26,508 bases of DNA, taken from NCBI GenBank assembly GCA_934718155.1, contig CAKUZF010000040.1:1-26508 (forward strand). Direction: 5' to 3'. This DNA comes from an uncultured Parabacteroides sp. (GTDB lineage Bacteria; Bacteroidota; Bacteroidia; Bacteroidales; Tannerellaceae). Positions within the stretch are counted from its first letter, which is position 1; the number at the start of each line of letters is the position of its first letter. The position numbers were made by a program, and so were the translations under genes. The notes beneath the pieces were generated by a model that worked only from the letters and a program-made list of their open reading frames with translations, did not search any database and was not told the origin of the DNA. Positions 1-9,612 of the stretch are shown here, piece after piece.

Positions 1-80
1 TATATAAATACGCATGAATAAAGAATAAATTAGATATGCTCGCAAATTCGAGATGCAAATAAAGTTTGTGTAAAAATTAA

Positions 81-318
81 TGTCGGTTATTCGAAACCAA
101 TCACGTTGTTGGTTATTCCAAAGAATCACGCCGTCGGTTGTTTGAAATCACGTTGCCCGTCGGCGTAAATTTCGTTGCCCGTTGGCGTAAATTTTGTTGC
201 CCGTCGGCGTAAATTTCGTTGCCCGTCGTTTTGATGTTCCGTTGCCCGTCGTTTTTAATTTTGTTGCCCGTGGTTTTTTACGCCGTTGCCCGTGGTTTTT
301 TACGCCGACGGCCGTCGG
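81..318 (+). repeat. Tandem 22-bp intergenic repeat array (array 1)
   Basis: Seven consecutive units, six of them exactly adjacent, start at 151, 173, 195, 217, 240, 262 and 284. Each is 22 bp; one extra base sits at 239. The core is (C/T)GTTGCCCGTCG or a one-base variant, with a tail that is GCGTAAATTT in the first three units and T-rich in the later ones. Three degenerate units (81-103, 104-128, 129-150) precede them and end in AATCA. The array closes with the perfect 14-bp palindrome CCGACGGCCGTCGG at 305-318. Units abut without spacers, so this is not CRISPR. A related array in the opposite orientation lies at 19941-20063. Function is unknown; a period of two helical turns would put every core on the same DNA face. 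Confidence 0.9.
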
Positions 319-349
319 AACGATTTTTTTTGGTTAATGCAGGGAAAGA

Positions 350-381
350 TTTGCAAAGTAATTGATTTATTTGTATTTTTG
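350..381 (+). promoter_or_regulatory. Bacteroidota-type promoter for the rimP operon
   Basis: A -33 element TTTG (350-353) and a -7 element TATTTTTG (374-381) are separated by 20 bp. This matches the consensus known for the Bacteroides housekeeping sigma factor (TTTG, 19-21 bp, TAnnTTTG). The predicted start of transcription is near 388, giving a leader of about 60 nt before rimP. It lies about 30 bp downstream of the end of repeat array 1. Confidence 0.75.
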
Positions 382-398
382 CGGTCGATAAGCATTCG

Positions 399-427
399 AG
401 CGGAGGGGGCGGTGAGTCCCCTCCGCT
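399..427 (+). promoter_or_regulatory. 5'UTR hairpin in the rimP-nusA-infB leader
   Basis: AGCGGAGGGG (399-408) pairs perfectly with CCCCTCCGCT (418-427) around the 9-nt loop GCGGTGAGT. It lies between the predicted transcription start and the rimP ATG at 448. No T-run follows, so it is not a simple terminator. It could stabilise the mRNA, or be a control point for an operon that itself encodes NusA and IF2. Regulatory use is inference. Confidence 0.55.
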
Positions 428-447
428 TGTTCTAAACAGGTAGTAGT

Positions 448-915
448 ATGATAGAAAAGGCGGTAGTGACCCAATTGGCAGAGGAGCATTTGCAGGCTTC
501 CAACAACTATTTAGTGGATGTAACGATCAAGCCCGGCAATTACATCGTGGTGGAGATCGATAGCGACGAGAGTGTGTCGATCGACGATTGCGTGGCGTTG
601 AGCCAACATATTGAGGCTCACTTAGATCGTGATGCGGAAGACTTTGAGTTGGAGGTTGGCTCGGCGGGGATCACTTCTCCTTTCAAGGTGTTGCGCCAGT
701 ATCAAAAAAACGTGGGCAACGAGGTGGAGATGCTGCTCAAGAGCGGCCAGAAAAAGGTGGGCGTCCTGACGGCGGTCGATCCCTTCAGCGCGACGATCAG
801 CGTGGAGAAAAAGGTCAAGCCGGAGGGGGCGAAGCGACCGATTTTGGTGAACGAGGAAGAAAAATATCCTTTCGAAGAAATAAAATATACAAAATACGTA
901 ATAAGATTCAAGTAA
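448..915 (+). CDS. rimP: Ribosome maturation factor RimP
   Basis: A 155-residue protein of the usual length for RimP, a cytoplasmic factor needed for maturation of the 30S subunit. The N-terminal part (about 1-80) has the family pattern, with the acidic run EIDSDESVSIDDC followed by LSQHIEAHLD and then the conserved ELEVGSAGITSPF. The C-terminal part (about 85-155) is the small beta-barrel domain. It is first in a plus-strand operon: its TAA is 4 bp before nusA, the classic rimP-nusA-infB order. The ATG at 448 is preceded by an A/T-rich region without a clear Shine-Dalgarno site, as is normal in Bacteroidota. Transcription is probably from the promoter at 350-381. Confidence 0.97.
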   Translation: MIEKAVVTQLAEEHLQASNNYLVDVTIKPGNYIVVEIDSDESVSIDDCVALSQHIEAHLDRDAEDFELEVGSAGITSPFKVLRQYQKNVGNEVEMLLKSGQKKVGVLTAVDPFSATISVEKKVKPEGAKRPILVNEEEKYPFEEIKYTKYVIRFK

Positions 916-919
916 GATT

Positions 920-2287
920 ATGGCCAAGAAAGCGGAAACAATCAGCATGATCGATACGCTTGCTGAGTTCAAGGAATTGAAGAATATCGACAAAGATACG
1001 ATGATCAACGTGTTGGAAGACTCCTTCCGCAACGTGATCGCCAAGATGTTTGGTACGGATGAGAACTACGACGTGATCATCAATCCCGAGAAGGGCGATT
1101 TTGAGATTTGGAGAAACCGTAAGGTCGTGGCCGATGATGAGCTGGAGGACGAGAACCTGCAGCTGACGCTGACTGAGGCGCGCACGATCGATCCCGACTG
1201 CGAAGTGGGCGAGGAGGTGACCGACGAGGTGCACTTCGCCGATTTCGGCCGCCGCGCGATCTTGAACCTGCGCCAGACCTTGGCCTCGAAGATACTTGAA
1301 TTGCAGAAAGACAGCCTTTACGCGAAATATAAGGATAAGATCGGCCATATCGTGGCCGCCGAGGTGTATCAGGTGTGGAAGAAGGAGATCCTCCTGCTCG
1401 ACGACGATGGCAACGAGCTGTTGCTGCCGAAGTCGGAGCAGATCCCGTCGGACTACTACCGCAAGGGCGAGACCGTGCGTGCGATCGTGTTGCGCGTCGA
1501 CAACACCAACAACAACCCGAAGATCATCCTTTCGCGCACCGACAAGTTGTTCTTGCAGCGCCTGTTTGAGCTGGAGGTGCCCGAGATCAACGACGGCTTG
1601 ATCACCCTGAAGGGCATCGCCCGCATCCCTGGCGAGCGTGCGAAGGTGTCGGTCGAGTCGTATGACGACCGCATCGACCCGGTGGGCGCGTGCGTCGGCA
1701 TGAAGGGCTCGCGTATCCACGGCATCGTGCGTGAGCTGCGCAATGAGAACATCGATGTGATCAACTATACGACCAACACCTCGCTCTACATCCAGCGTGC
1801 GTTGAGCCCGGCGAAAGTGTCGTCGCTTCACATCAACGAGGAGGAGCGCAAGGCCGAGGTTTACCTGCGCCCCGAGGAGGTTTCGTTGGCCATCGGTAAG
1901 GGCGGCTTGAACATCAAGCTGGCTTGCATGCTGACCGAATACACGATCGACGTCTATCGCGACGTGGATGGCGCCGACGAGGAGGACATCTACCTGGATG
2001 AGTTCTCTGACGAGATCGACGGCTGGGTGATCGATGCCCTGAAGAATGTGGGTTGCTACACGGCGAAGAGCGTCTTGGCGATGGATCGCAACGCCTTGAT
2101 CGAGCGTGCCGACCTGGAGGAGCAGACGGTCGACGAAGTGCTGCGCATTCTCTCGGCCGAGTTTGCCGACGACGATTCCGACAGCGACGAGCAGCCCGAG
2201 GAGACGGCTCCCGCTCAGGAGGAGGAGGAGAATGAGGCGCCTGCCGACGAGCAAGCGGCCGACGACGATGAGATGAAGAATGACTAA
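920..2287 (+). CDS. nusA: Transcription termination/antitermination factor NusA
   Basis: A 455-residue NusA, which binds RNA polymerase and controls pausing, termination and antitermination. The N-terminal polymerase-binding domain (about 1-135) is followed by an S1 domain (about 137-205), then two KH RNA-binding domains. The first holds GERAKVSVES, DPVGACVGMKGSRI and RELRNENID; the second holds VSLAIGKGGLNIKLA. A helical segment around 365-415 (DALKNVGCYTAKSVL, DEVLRILSAEF) resembles the helix-hairpin-helix part of longer NusA proteins. The last 40 residues or so are a low-complexity acidic tail rich in E, D, A and P. It sits 4 bp after rimP and 20 bp before infB. Confidence 0.97.
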   Translation: MAKKAETISMIDTLAEFKELKNIDKDTMINVLEDSFRNVIAKMFGTDENYDVIINPEKGDFEIWRNRKVVADDELEDENLQLTLTEARTIDPDCEVGEEVTDEVHFADFGRRAILNLRQTLASKILELQKDSLYAKYKDKIGHIVAAEVYQVWKKEILLLDDDGNELLLPKSEQIPSDYYRKGETVRAIVLRVDNTNNNPKIILSRTDKLFLQRLFELEVPEINDGLITLKGIARIPGERAKVSVESYDDRIDPVGACVGMKGSRIHGIVRELRNENIDVINYTTNTSLYIQRALSPAKVSSLHINEEERKAEVYLRPEEVSLAIGKGGLNIKLACMLTEYTIDVYRDVDGADEEDIYLDEFSDEIDGWVIDALKNVGCYTAKSVLAMDRNALIERADLEEQTVDEVLRILSAEFADDDSDSDEQPEETAPAQEEEENEAPADEQAADDDEMKND

Positions 2288-2307
2288 GTGTTACGACAAA
2301 GTTTGAT

Positions 2308-5268
2308 ATGCCTATAAAATTAATACAAGTACAGCGAAAATTAAATGTGGGAATCAACACAGTGGTTGACTTCCTGCACAAGAAAGGGTTCGACGTGGAG
2401 GATAACCCCAACACGCGAATCAGTGACGAACAGTATGCTTTGCTCGTAAAGGAGTTTGGAAAAGATCTGCCTAAGGAAGAACGTGTTTTCAAGGCAGCTC
2501 GCACGAAGAAGGAGCCCGCTTCTCAGAAGGAGGTGGCGACTACTGAAATTAAAACAGAGATCCCCGATGAGTTTAAGCCCAAAATCGTAATGAAGGGACA
2601 TATTGACTTGGAGGGAAACCAGAATAAGCATCAACAGGAGGAACCAAAGGTGGAGAAGGCTCCTGAGAAACCGCTGGAGAAGGCGGTTGAGGCGAAGCCC
2701 GCGAAAGAGGCGAAGCCGCAGTCGGCCCCCCGTGCCGCTGCTCAGGAAGTGAAAAAGGAGGAGCCCGCGCAACCCGTGAAGGAGACCCCGCAGATGCCGG
2801 AGAAGAAAATAGAGGCTTCTCCAGCCAGCAGAAACGACGAAAACAAAATAAACGTGGAAGAAGGAAAACAGAAAGCTGAGGGGAAGAACACGACTGCTCC
2901 GGGAACCCCTGCGGAGACTAACCGGTCTGGTGAGGACAACGTGTTTCGCTTGAATACGACCCGCTTGGAGTCGAAAATTAAGGTGACGGGCAAGATCGAT
3001 CTCGACGCATTGAATCAGTCTACTCGCCCGAAAAAGAAGAGTAGAGAGGAGAAGCGCAAGGAGCGCGACGAGAAACAGCGCTTTGGCAACAAAGGCGGCA
3101 ACAACGCGCAGGGCGGCGCTCACAAGGGCGGCAACAACGCACTGGGCGGCAACAAGCCGGCCCAGAACGCACAGCCTGGCGAGGAGGGCGCCGACGCGAA
3201 GAAGAAGCGTAAGCGCATCAAGAAGGACCGGGTGGACATCAACAACACGCCGGGAACAAACTATCCACGCAACGCGCGGGATGAGCGCGGCAACAACAAC
3301 GACAGGGGCCGCGACGACCGTAAGTCTCGCCTGAAGAAGCCCGTAAAGGCGGAGGTGAGCGACGAAGACGTACAGAAGCAGATCAAGGAGACTTTGGCTC
3401 GCTTGACCAGCAAGAACAATAAGAACAACAAGGGCGCCAAGTACCGCCGCGACAAACGTGAGGCCGCTTCGAAGCGCGAACATGAGCTGGCCGCACAGGA
3501 GGAGCAGGAGAGCAAGGTGCTGAAGCTGACCGAGTTTGTTACGGCTAACGACTTGGCCAACATGATGGATGTGCCCGTGACGGAGGTGATCGGCACCTGC
3601 ATGAGCATTGGCATCATGGTCTCGATCAACCAGCGACTCGACGCCGAGACGATCAACATCGTGGCCGAGGAGTTTGGCTTCCAGACGGAGTATGTGAGCG
3701 CCGACGTGGTGGAGGCGATCAACGCCGAGGAGGAGGAGGACGACGAGGACGACTTGGTGGCACGTCCGCCGATCGTTACCGTGATGGGTCACGTTGACCA
3801 CGGTAAGACCTCGTTGCTCGATAACATCCGCAACGCGAACGTGATCGCGGGCGAGGCGGGTGGTATCACGCAGCACATTGGCGCTTACAACGTGAAGCTG
3901 CCGAACGGCCGCCGCATCACCTTCCTGGATACGCCGGGCCACGAGGCCTTTACGGCGATGCGTGCGCGTGGTGCGAAGGTGACGGATATCGCCATCATCA
4001 TCGTGGCAGCTGATGACAGCGTGATGCCGCAGACGGTCGAGGCCATCAACCATGCTTCGGCAGCGGGTGTGCCCATCGTGTTTGCGATCAATAAGATTGA
4101 TAAACCGCATGCCAACCCCGACAAGATCAAGGAGGAGTTGGCCAATATGAACTATTTGGTCGAGGACTGGGGCGGTAAGTACCAGAGCCAGGAGATCTCG
4201 GCGAAGAAGGGCATCGGCGTAGAGGAGCTGCTTGAGAAGGTCTTGCTGGAGGCCGACCTGCTCGACTTGAAGGCGAACCCGAAGAAGCGCGCGGTAGGCT
4301 CCATCATCGAGTCGTCGTTAGACAAGGGCCGCGGCTACGTCTCGACCGTATTGGTGGAGAACGGAACGCTGAAGATGGGCGACGTCGTGCTGGCCGGAAC
4401 CCACCACGGACGCATCAAGGCGATGTTCAACGAGCGCAACCAGCGCGTGCAGCAGGCGGGTCCTTCAGAGCCGGTGTTGATTCTGGGTCTGAACGGCGCA
4501 CCGCAGGCAGGCGACACCTTCAACGTGTTGGAGACGGAGCAGGAGGCGCGCGAGATTGCCAACCGCCGCGAGCAGCTGCAGCGTGAGCTGGGCTTGCGCA
4601 CGCAGAAGATGCTTACGCTCGACGACATCGGTCGCCGCATCGCGGTGGGCAACTTCCAGGAGCTGAACGTGATCGTGAAGGGCGATGTGGACGGTTCGGT
4701 AGAGGCCTTGTCAGACTCATTGATCCGCCTCTCGACCGAGGAGATCCAGGTGAACGTGATCCACAAGGCCGTTGGCCAGATCTCGGAGTCGGATGTGGTT
4801 TTGGCCGCCGCTTCGAATGCCATCATCATCGGCTTCCAGGTGCGTCCTTCGCAGGCCGCTCGTAAGAATGCCGAGAAGGAGGGCGTTGAGATCCGTCTCT
4901 ACTCGATCATCTACGACGCCATCGAGGAGGTGAAGAGCGCGATGGAGGGTATGCTCTCGCCCGAGATCAAGGAGGAGACCACCGCTTATGTGGAGGTGCT
5001 CCAGACGTTTAAGATTTCGAAGGTCGGAACGGTTGCCGGCTGTATGGTGAACGAGGGAAAGATCAAGCGTACGAACAAGATCCGCTTGATTCGCGATGGA
5101 ATCGTGATCTATTCGGGCGAGCTGGGCTCGCTGAAGCGTTTCAAAGACGACGCCAAGGAGGTTGTCGCCGGACAGGATTGCGGTTTGAACATCACCAACT
5201 TCAACGACATCCAGGTGGGCGACATGATTGAGGCCTACGAGGAAACCGAAATCAAGAAGACATTGTAA
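2308..5268 (+). CDS. infB: Translation initiation factor IF-2
   Basis: A 986-residue IF2, the GTPase that places initiator fMet-tRNA on the 30S subunit and promotes subunit joining. An IF2_N module covers about residues 1-55. A very long charged linker (about 60-400) includes an N/G-rich stretch near 258-295 and K/R-rich segments. A second N-terminal helical module lies near 405-460. The GTPase has G1 GHVDHGKT (494-501), G2 GGITQHIGAY, G3 DTPGH (541-545), G4 NKID (595-598) and G5 SAKKG (631-635). Domains II to IV follow, including DGSVEAL and the C-terminal tRNA-binding barrel. It ends 4 bp before cvpA. Confidence 0.98.
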   Translation: MPIKLIQVQRKLNVGINTVVDFLHKKGFDVEDNPNTRISDEQYALLVKEFGKDLPKEERVFKAARTKKEPASQKEVATTEIKTEIPDEFKPKIVMKGHIDLEGNQNKHQQEEPKVEKAPEKPLEKAVEAKPAKEAKPQSAPRAAAQEVKKEEPAQPVKETPQMPEKKIEASPASRNDENKINVEEGKQKAEGKNTTAPGTPAETNRSGEDNVFRLNTTRLESKIKVTGKIDLDALNQSTRPKKKSREEKRKERDEKQRFGNKGGNNAQGGAHKGGNNALGGNKPAQNAQPGEEGADAKKKRKRIKKDRVDINNTPGTNYPRNARDERGNNNDRGRDDRKSRLKKPVKAEVSDEDVQKQIKETLARLTSKNNKNNKGAKYRRDKREAASKREHELAAQEEQESKVLKLTEFVTANDLANMMDVPVTEVIGTCMSIGIMVSINQRLDAETINIVAEEFGFQTEYVSADVVEAINAEEEEDDEDDLVARPPIVTVMGHVDHGKTSLLDNIRNANVIAGEAGGITQHIGAYNVKLPNGRRITFLDTPGHEAFTAMRARGAKVTDIAIIIVAADDSVMPQTVEAINHASAAGVPIVFAINKIDKPHANPDKIKEELANMNYLVEDWGGKYQSQEISAKKGIGVEELLEKVLLEADLLDLKANPKKRAVGSIIESSLDKGRGYVSTVLVENGTLKMGDVVLAGTHHGRIKAMFNERNQRVQQAGPSEPVLILGLNGAPQAGDTFNVLETEQEAREIANRREQLQRELGLRTQKMLTLDDIGRRIAVGNFQELNVIVKGDVDGSVEALSDSLIRLSTEEIQVNVIHKAVGQISESDVVLAAASNAIIIGFQVRPSQAARKNAEKEGVEIRLYSIIYDAIEEVKSAMEGMLSPEIKEETTAYVEVLQTFKISKVGTVAGCMVNEGKIKRTNKIRLIRDGIVIYSGELGSLKRFKDDAKEVVAGQDCGLNITNFNDIQVGDMIEAYEETEIKKTL

Positions 5269-5272
5269 GCAT

Positions 5273-5764
5273 ATGAACTGGTTAGACATTACATTGTTGT
5301 GTCTGGCAGGGATAGGATTTGGAAAGGGCCTGTTTGATGGATTCATCAAACAGGTTGTTTCGCTTATAGCCTTAGTGGCCGCGATCTTCCTCTGCGGAGA
5401 GGCGGCGGGTTGGCTGCGTGGCTACATCGTGTCGCTGGGCTGGTTTCCCGAGCAGGGCGTCTCGGTGTTGAGCTACGTGGTTGGTTTCATCCTGATCATG
5501 GGCGTGCTGACCCTGGCGGGCGTGATCGTGACGAAGGTGATCGATGCGACGCCGCTCAGCGTGGTCAACCACCTGCTGGGAGGCGCGCTGGGCCTGTTGC
5601 TGGTCATGCTGTTCACCAGCCTGTCGCTGAACGTGCTGGATTTTATCGATCGAAGCGGCGTGTTGATCTCGCGAGAGACGAAGGTTGAATCGCGGTTTTT
5701 CGAGCCTGTGCGGCAGATCGTGCCAACCTTATATCCCCATAATTTGTTTACTTTGGGAGAATAA
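5273..5764 (+). CDS. CvpA family membrane protein
   Basis: A 163-residue inner-membrane protein with four predicted hydrophobic segments: about residues 3-20, 25-45, 60-85 and 95-125. The start MNWLDITLL and the following GLFDGFIKQ match the CvpA (colicin V production) family, whose molecular role is unsettled. The ATG at 5273 is preferred because the longer in-frame reading from 5228 would overlap the end of infB and add a charged, non-membrane leader. The gene lies 4 bp after infB and 30 bp before sufB, probably in the same transcript. This infB-cvpA-suf order is familiar in Bacteroidales, so the link to Fe-S assembly may be positional only. Confidence 0.9.
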   Translation: MNWLDITLLCLAGIGFGKGLFDGFIKQVVSLIALVAAIFLCGEAAGWLRGYIVSLGWFPEQGVSVLSYVVGFILIMGVLTLAGVIVTKVIDATPLSVVNHLLGGALGLLLVMLFTSLSLNVLDFIDRSGVLISRETKVESRFFEPVRQIVPTLYPHNLFTLGE

Positions 5765-5794
5765 CCGTTAAGATTATATTGTCAAGAAACTATT

Positions 5795-7240
<1,446 letters not shown>

Positions 7241-7259
7241 ACTTAGGATTACGAATGAA

Positions 7260-7334
7260 GAGTCAGGCGCTTGGGCCGGGCGGGAAGCGGGGCGTTGAAA
7301 GCCGGTTTCAAGACGACCCAAGGTGTTGTGACTC
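7260..7334 (+). promoter_or_regulatory. Structured sufB-sufC intercistronic region
   Basis: GAGTCA (7260-7265) and CTTGGG (7270-7275) can pair with TGACTC (7329-7334) and CCCAAG (7317-7322). This gives a long imperfect outer stem with a small internal loop. Inside it, TTGAAA (7295-7300) pairs with TTTCAA (7306-7311) around GCCGG. The fold lies wholly in the sufB-sufC gap and ends 15 nt before the sufC ATG. It could be a processing or stability element that sets SufB:SufC stoichiometry. No T-run follows, so termination is unlikely. Function is inference. Confidence 0.4.
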
Positions 7335-7349
7335 AAAATAAATAGAACA

Positions 7350-8097
<748 letters not shown>

Positions 8098-8105
<8 letters not shown>

Positions 8106-9450
8106 TATGAGCGCGGAGAAACAATATATAGAGTTGTTCGCCCAATGCGAGGACTTGATCTGCCGCTATAGCGCCCCCGCGATGAACGCGTTGCGCGCGT
8201 CGGCGCTGGCCAGCTTCGAGCGGCAGGGCTTTCCCTCGACGAAGGGCGAGGACTATAAATATACCGACGTCGAGCAGGCGTTCACTCCCGATTACGGATT
8301 GAACCTGAAGCGGCTTTCCATCCCCGTGAACCCCTACGACGTGTTTAAGTGCGACGTGCCCAACCTGAGCACCTTGCTCTATTTCGTGGTGAACGACACC
8401 TTCTACGACAAGGTGCTTCCGAAGGCACTTTTGCCCGAGGGCGTTTACGTGGGAGGCCTGAAAGCCTTCGCCGAACAACATCCCGAGCTCGCCAGTCGCT
8501 ACTACGGCCAGGCGGCCTCGGTGGAGAAGGATGGCCTCATCGCCCTCAACACCATGCTGGCGCAGGATGGCTTCGTGGTGTATGTGCCGAAAGGCGTAGT
8601 GGTGGAGCGCCCCATCCAGCTGGTGAACATCTCGCGGAGCGACGTCGACACCATGTCCAACCGCCGTGTGCTGCTCATCGCCGAGCCGCAAGCCCAGGTG
8701 AAGCTGCTGGTGTGCGACCATAACATCGACGACGTGAAGTTCCTTTCGACGGAGGTGATCGAGATCTTCGCCGAGGAGGGCTCGGTGGTGGACTATTACG
8801 ACCTGGAGGAGAGCAGTGCGTCGACCACCCGCTTCGCCTCGCTGCACGTGAAGCAGCAGGCCGCCTCGAATGTGGTGGTGAATGGCATCACGCTGACGAA
8901 CGGCCTGACACGCAACAACTATTATGTCGAGCTGGAAGGCGAGTATGCCGAGACAACCCTTTGCGGACTCTCGGTGCTCGACAAGGAGCAGCAACTTGAC
9001 ACCTATACGCACATCACCCACGCAAAGCCGCACGGAACGAGCAACGAGCTGTTTAAGAACGTGCTGAACGATCGTGCCGTGGGCGCTTTCAGCGGACGTA
9101 TCCTGGTGAACGAGGGGGCCGATAAGACCTCGGCCTACCAAACGAACCGCAACCTTTGCGCCACGCGCGAGGCGCACATGTATAGCAAGCCGCAGCTGGA
9201 GATCTATGCCGACGACGTGAAATGCTCGCACGGCATGACTACGGGCCAGCTGGACGAGAACGCGCTCTTCTATATGCGCAGCCGCGGCATTCCGGCCGAT
9301 GAGGCCCGCATGTTGCTGAGCGTGGCTTTCATGGCCGACGTGATCGACACGATCCGTGTGGAGGCCTTGCGCGACCGCTTACACCAGTTGGTGGAGAAGC
9401 GCTTCCGTGGCGAGCTGGCCAAATGCGCCAGCTGTCGCATCTGCAAATAG
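8098..9450 (+). CDS. sufD: Fe-S cluster assembly protein SufD
   Basis: A 450-residue SufD, the SufB paralogue that completes the SufBC2D scaffold. Family features include FPSTKGEDYKYT near the N-terminus, VYVPKGVVVERPIQLVN, the beta-helix core, and the C-terminal block CSHGMTTGQLDENALFYMRSRGI, with the conserved histidine in CSHG. A second in-frame ATG at 8107 could be used instead of 8098; both keep the coupling to sufC. The extreme C-terminus is odd: KCASCRICK puts cysteines at 443, 446 and 449, a CxxCxxC motif that I do not associate with E. coli SufD. It is the last gene of the operon, followed by a terminator; no sufS or sufE is seen. Confidence 0.95.
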
Positions 9451-9486
9451 GCTGGCTTGACCGAAAACAGACAGGTAATAAGATAG

Positions 9487-9525
9487 GCTGTGGCGTGAAT
9501 CTATAGTTCGCGCCACAGCTTTTTT
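9487..9525 (+). terminator. Rho-independent terminator after sufD
   Basis: GCTGTGGCGTGAA (9487-9499) pairs with TTCGCGCCACAGC (9507-9519) through 13 bp with one G-T wobble, around a 7-nt loop, and is followed directly by six T (9520-9525). This should end the transcript that runs from rimP to sufD. Confidence 0.92.
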
Positions 9526-9558
9526 ATGCCGTAATACGCGTAGTTGGTCGGAATAACC

Positions 9559-9566
9559 TACCTTTG
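9559..9566 (+). promoter_or_regulatory. Candidate -7 element for the VOC-GNAT gene
   Basis: TACCTTTG is a perfect match to the Bacteroidota -7 consensus TAnnTTTG and lies 46 bp before the ATG at 9613, just after the sufD terminator. No good TTTG is found at the required 19-21 bp upstream, so only half of the promoter is supported. Confidence 0.4.
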
Positions 9567-9612
9567 TGAAGCGGGAAGGATTTCCTTGTTGTAACGAATA
9601 AATCGAATAACT

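Noticed and set aside
1..80. Promoter or gene end at the left edge
   Set aside because: The stretch is A/T-rich with only a 4-bp hairpin (CTCG...CGAG); no convincing promoter pair, RNA gene or coding frame is visible.
151..305. Possible CRISPR array upstream of rimP
   Set aside because: The 22-bp units are directly adjacent with no unique spacers, and no cas genes are present.
908..2254. 448-codon minus-strand frame opposite nusA
   Set aside because: Almost exactly mirrors nusA; codon composition is that of an antisense shadow.
2341..4110. Long minus-strand open frame opposite infB
   Set aside because: It is antisense to the well-supported IF2 gene, has a composition of Leu/Arg/His/Val without domains, and results from the G/C-rich third positions of infB.
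5228..5272. Longer start for the CvpA protein
   Set aside because: It would overlap infB by 41 bp and add a charged leader (RPTRKPKSRR) before the membrane segment; the ATG at 5273 gives the normal family start.
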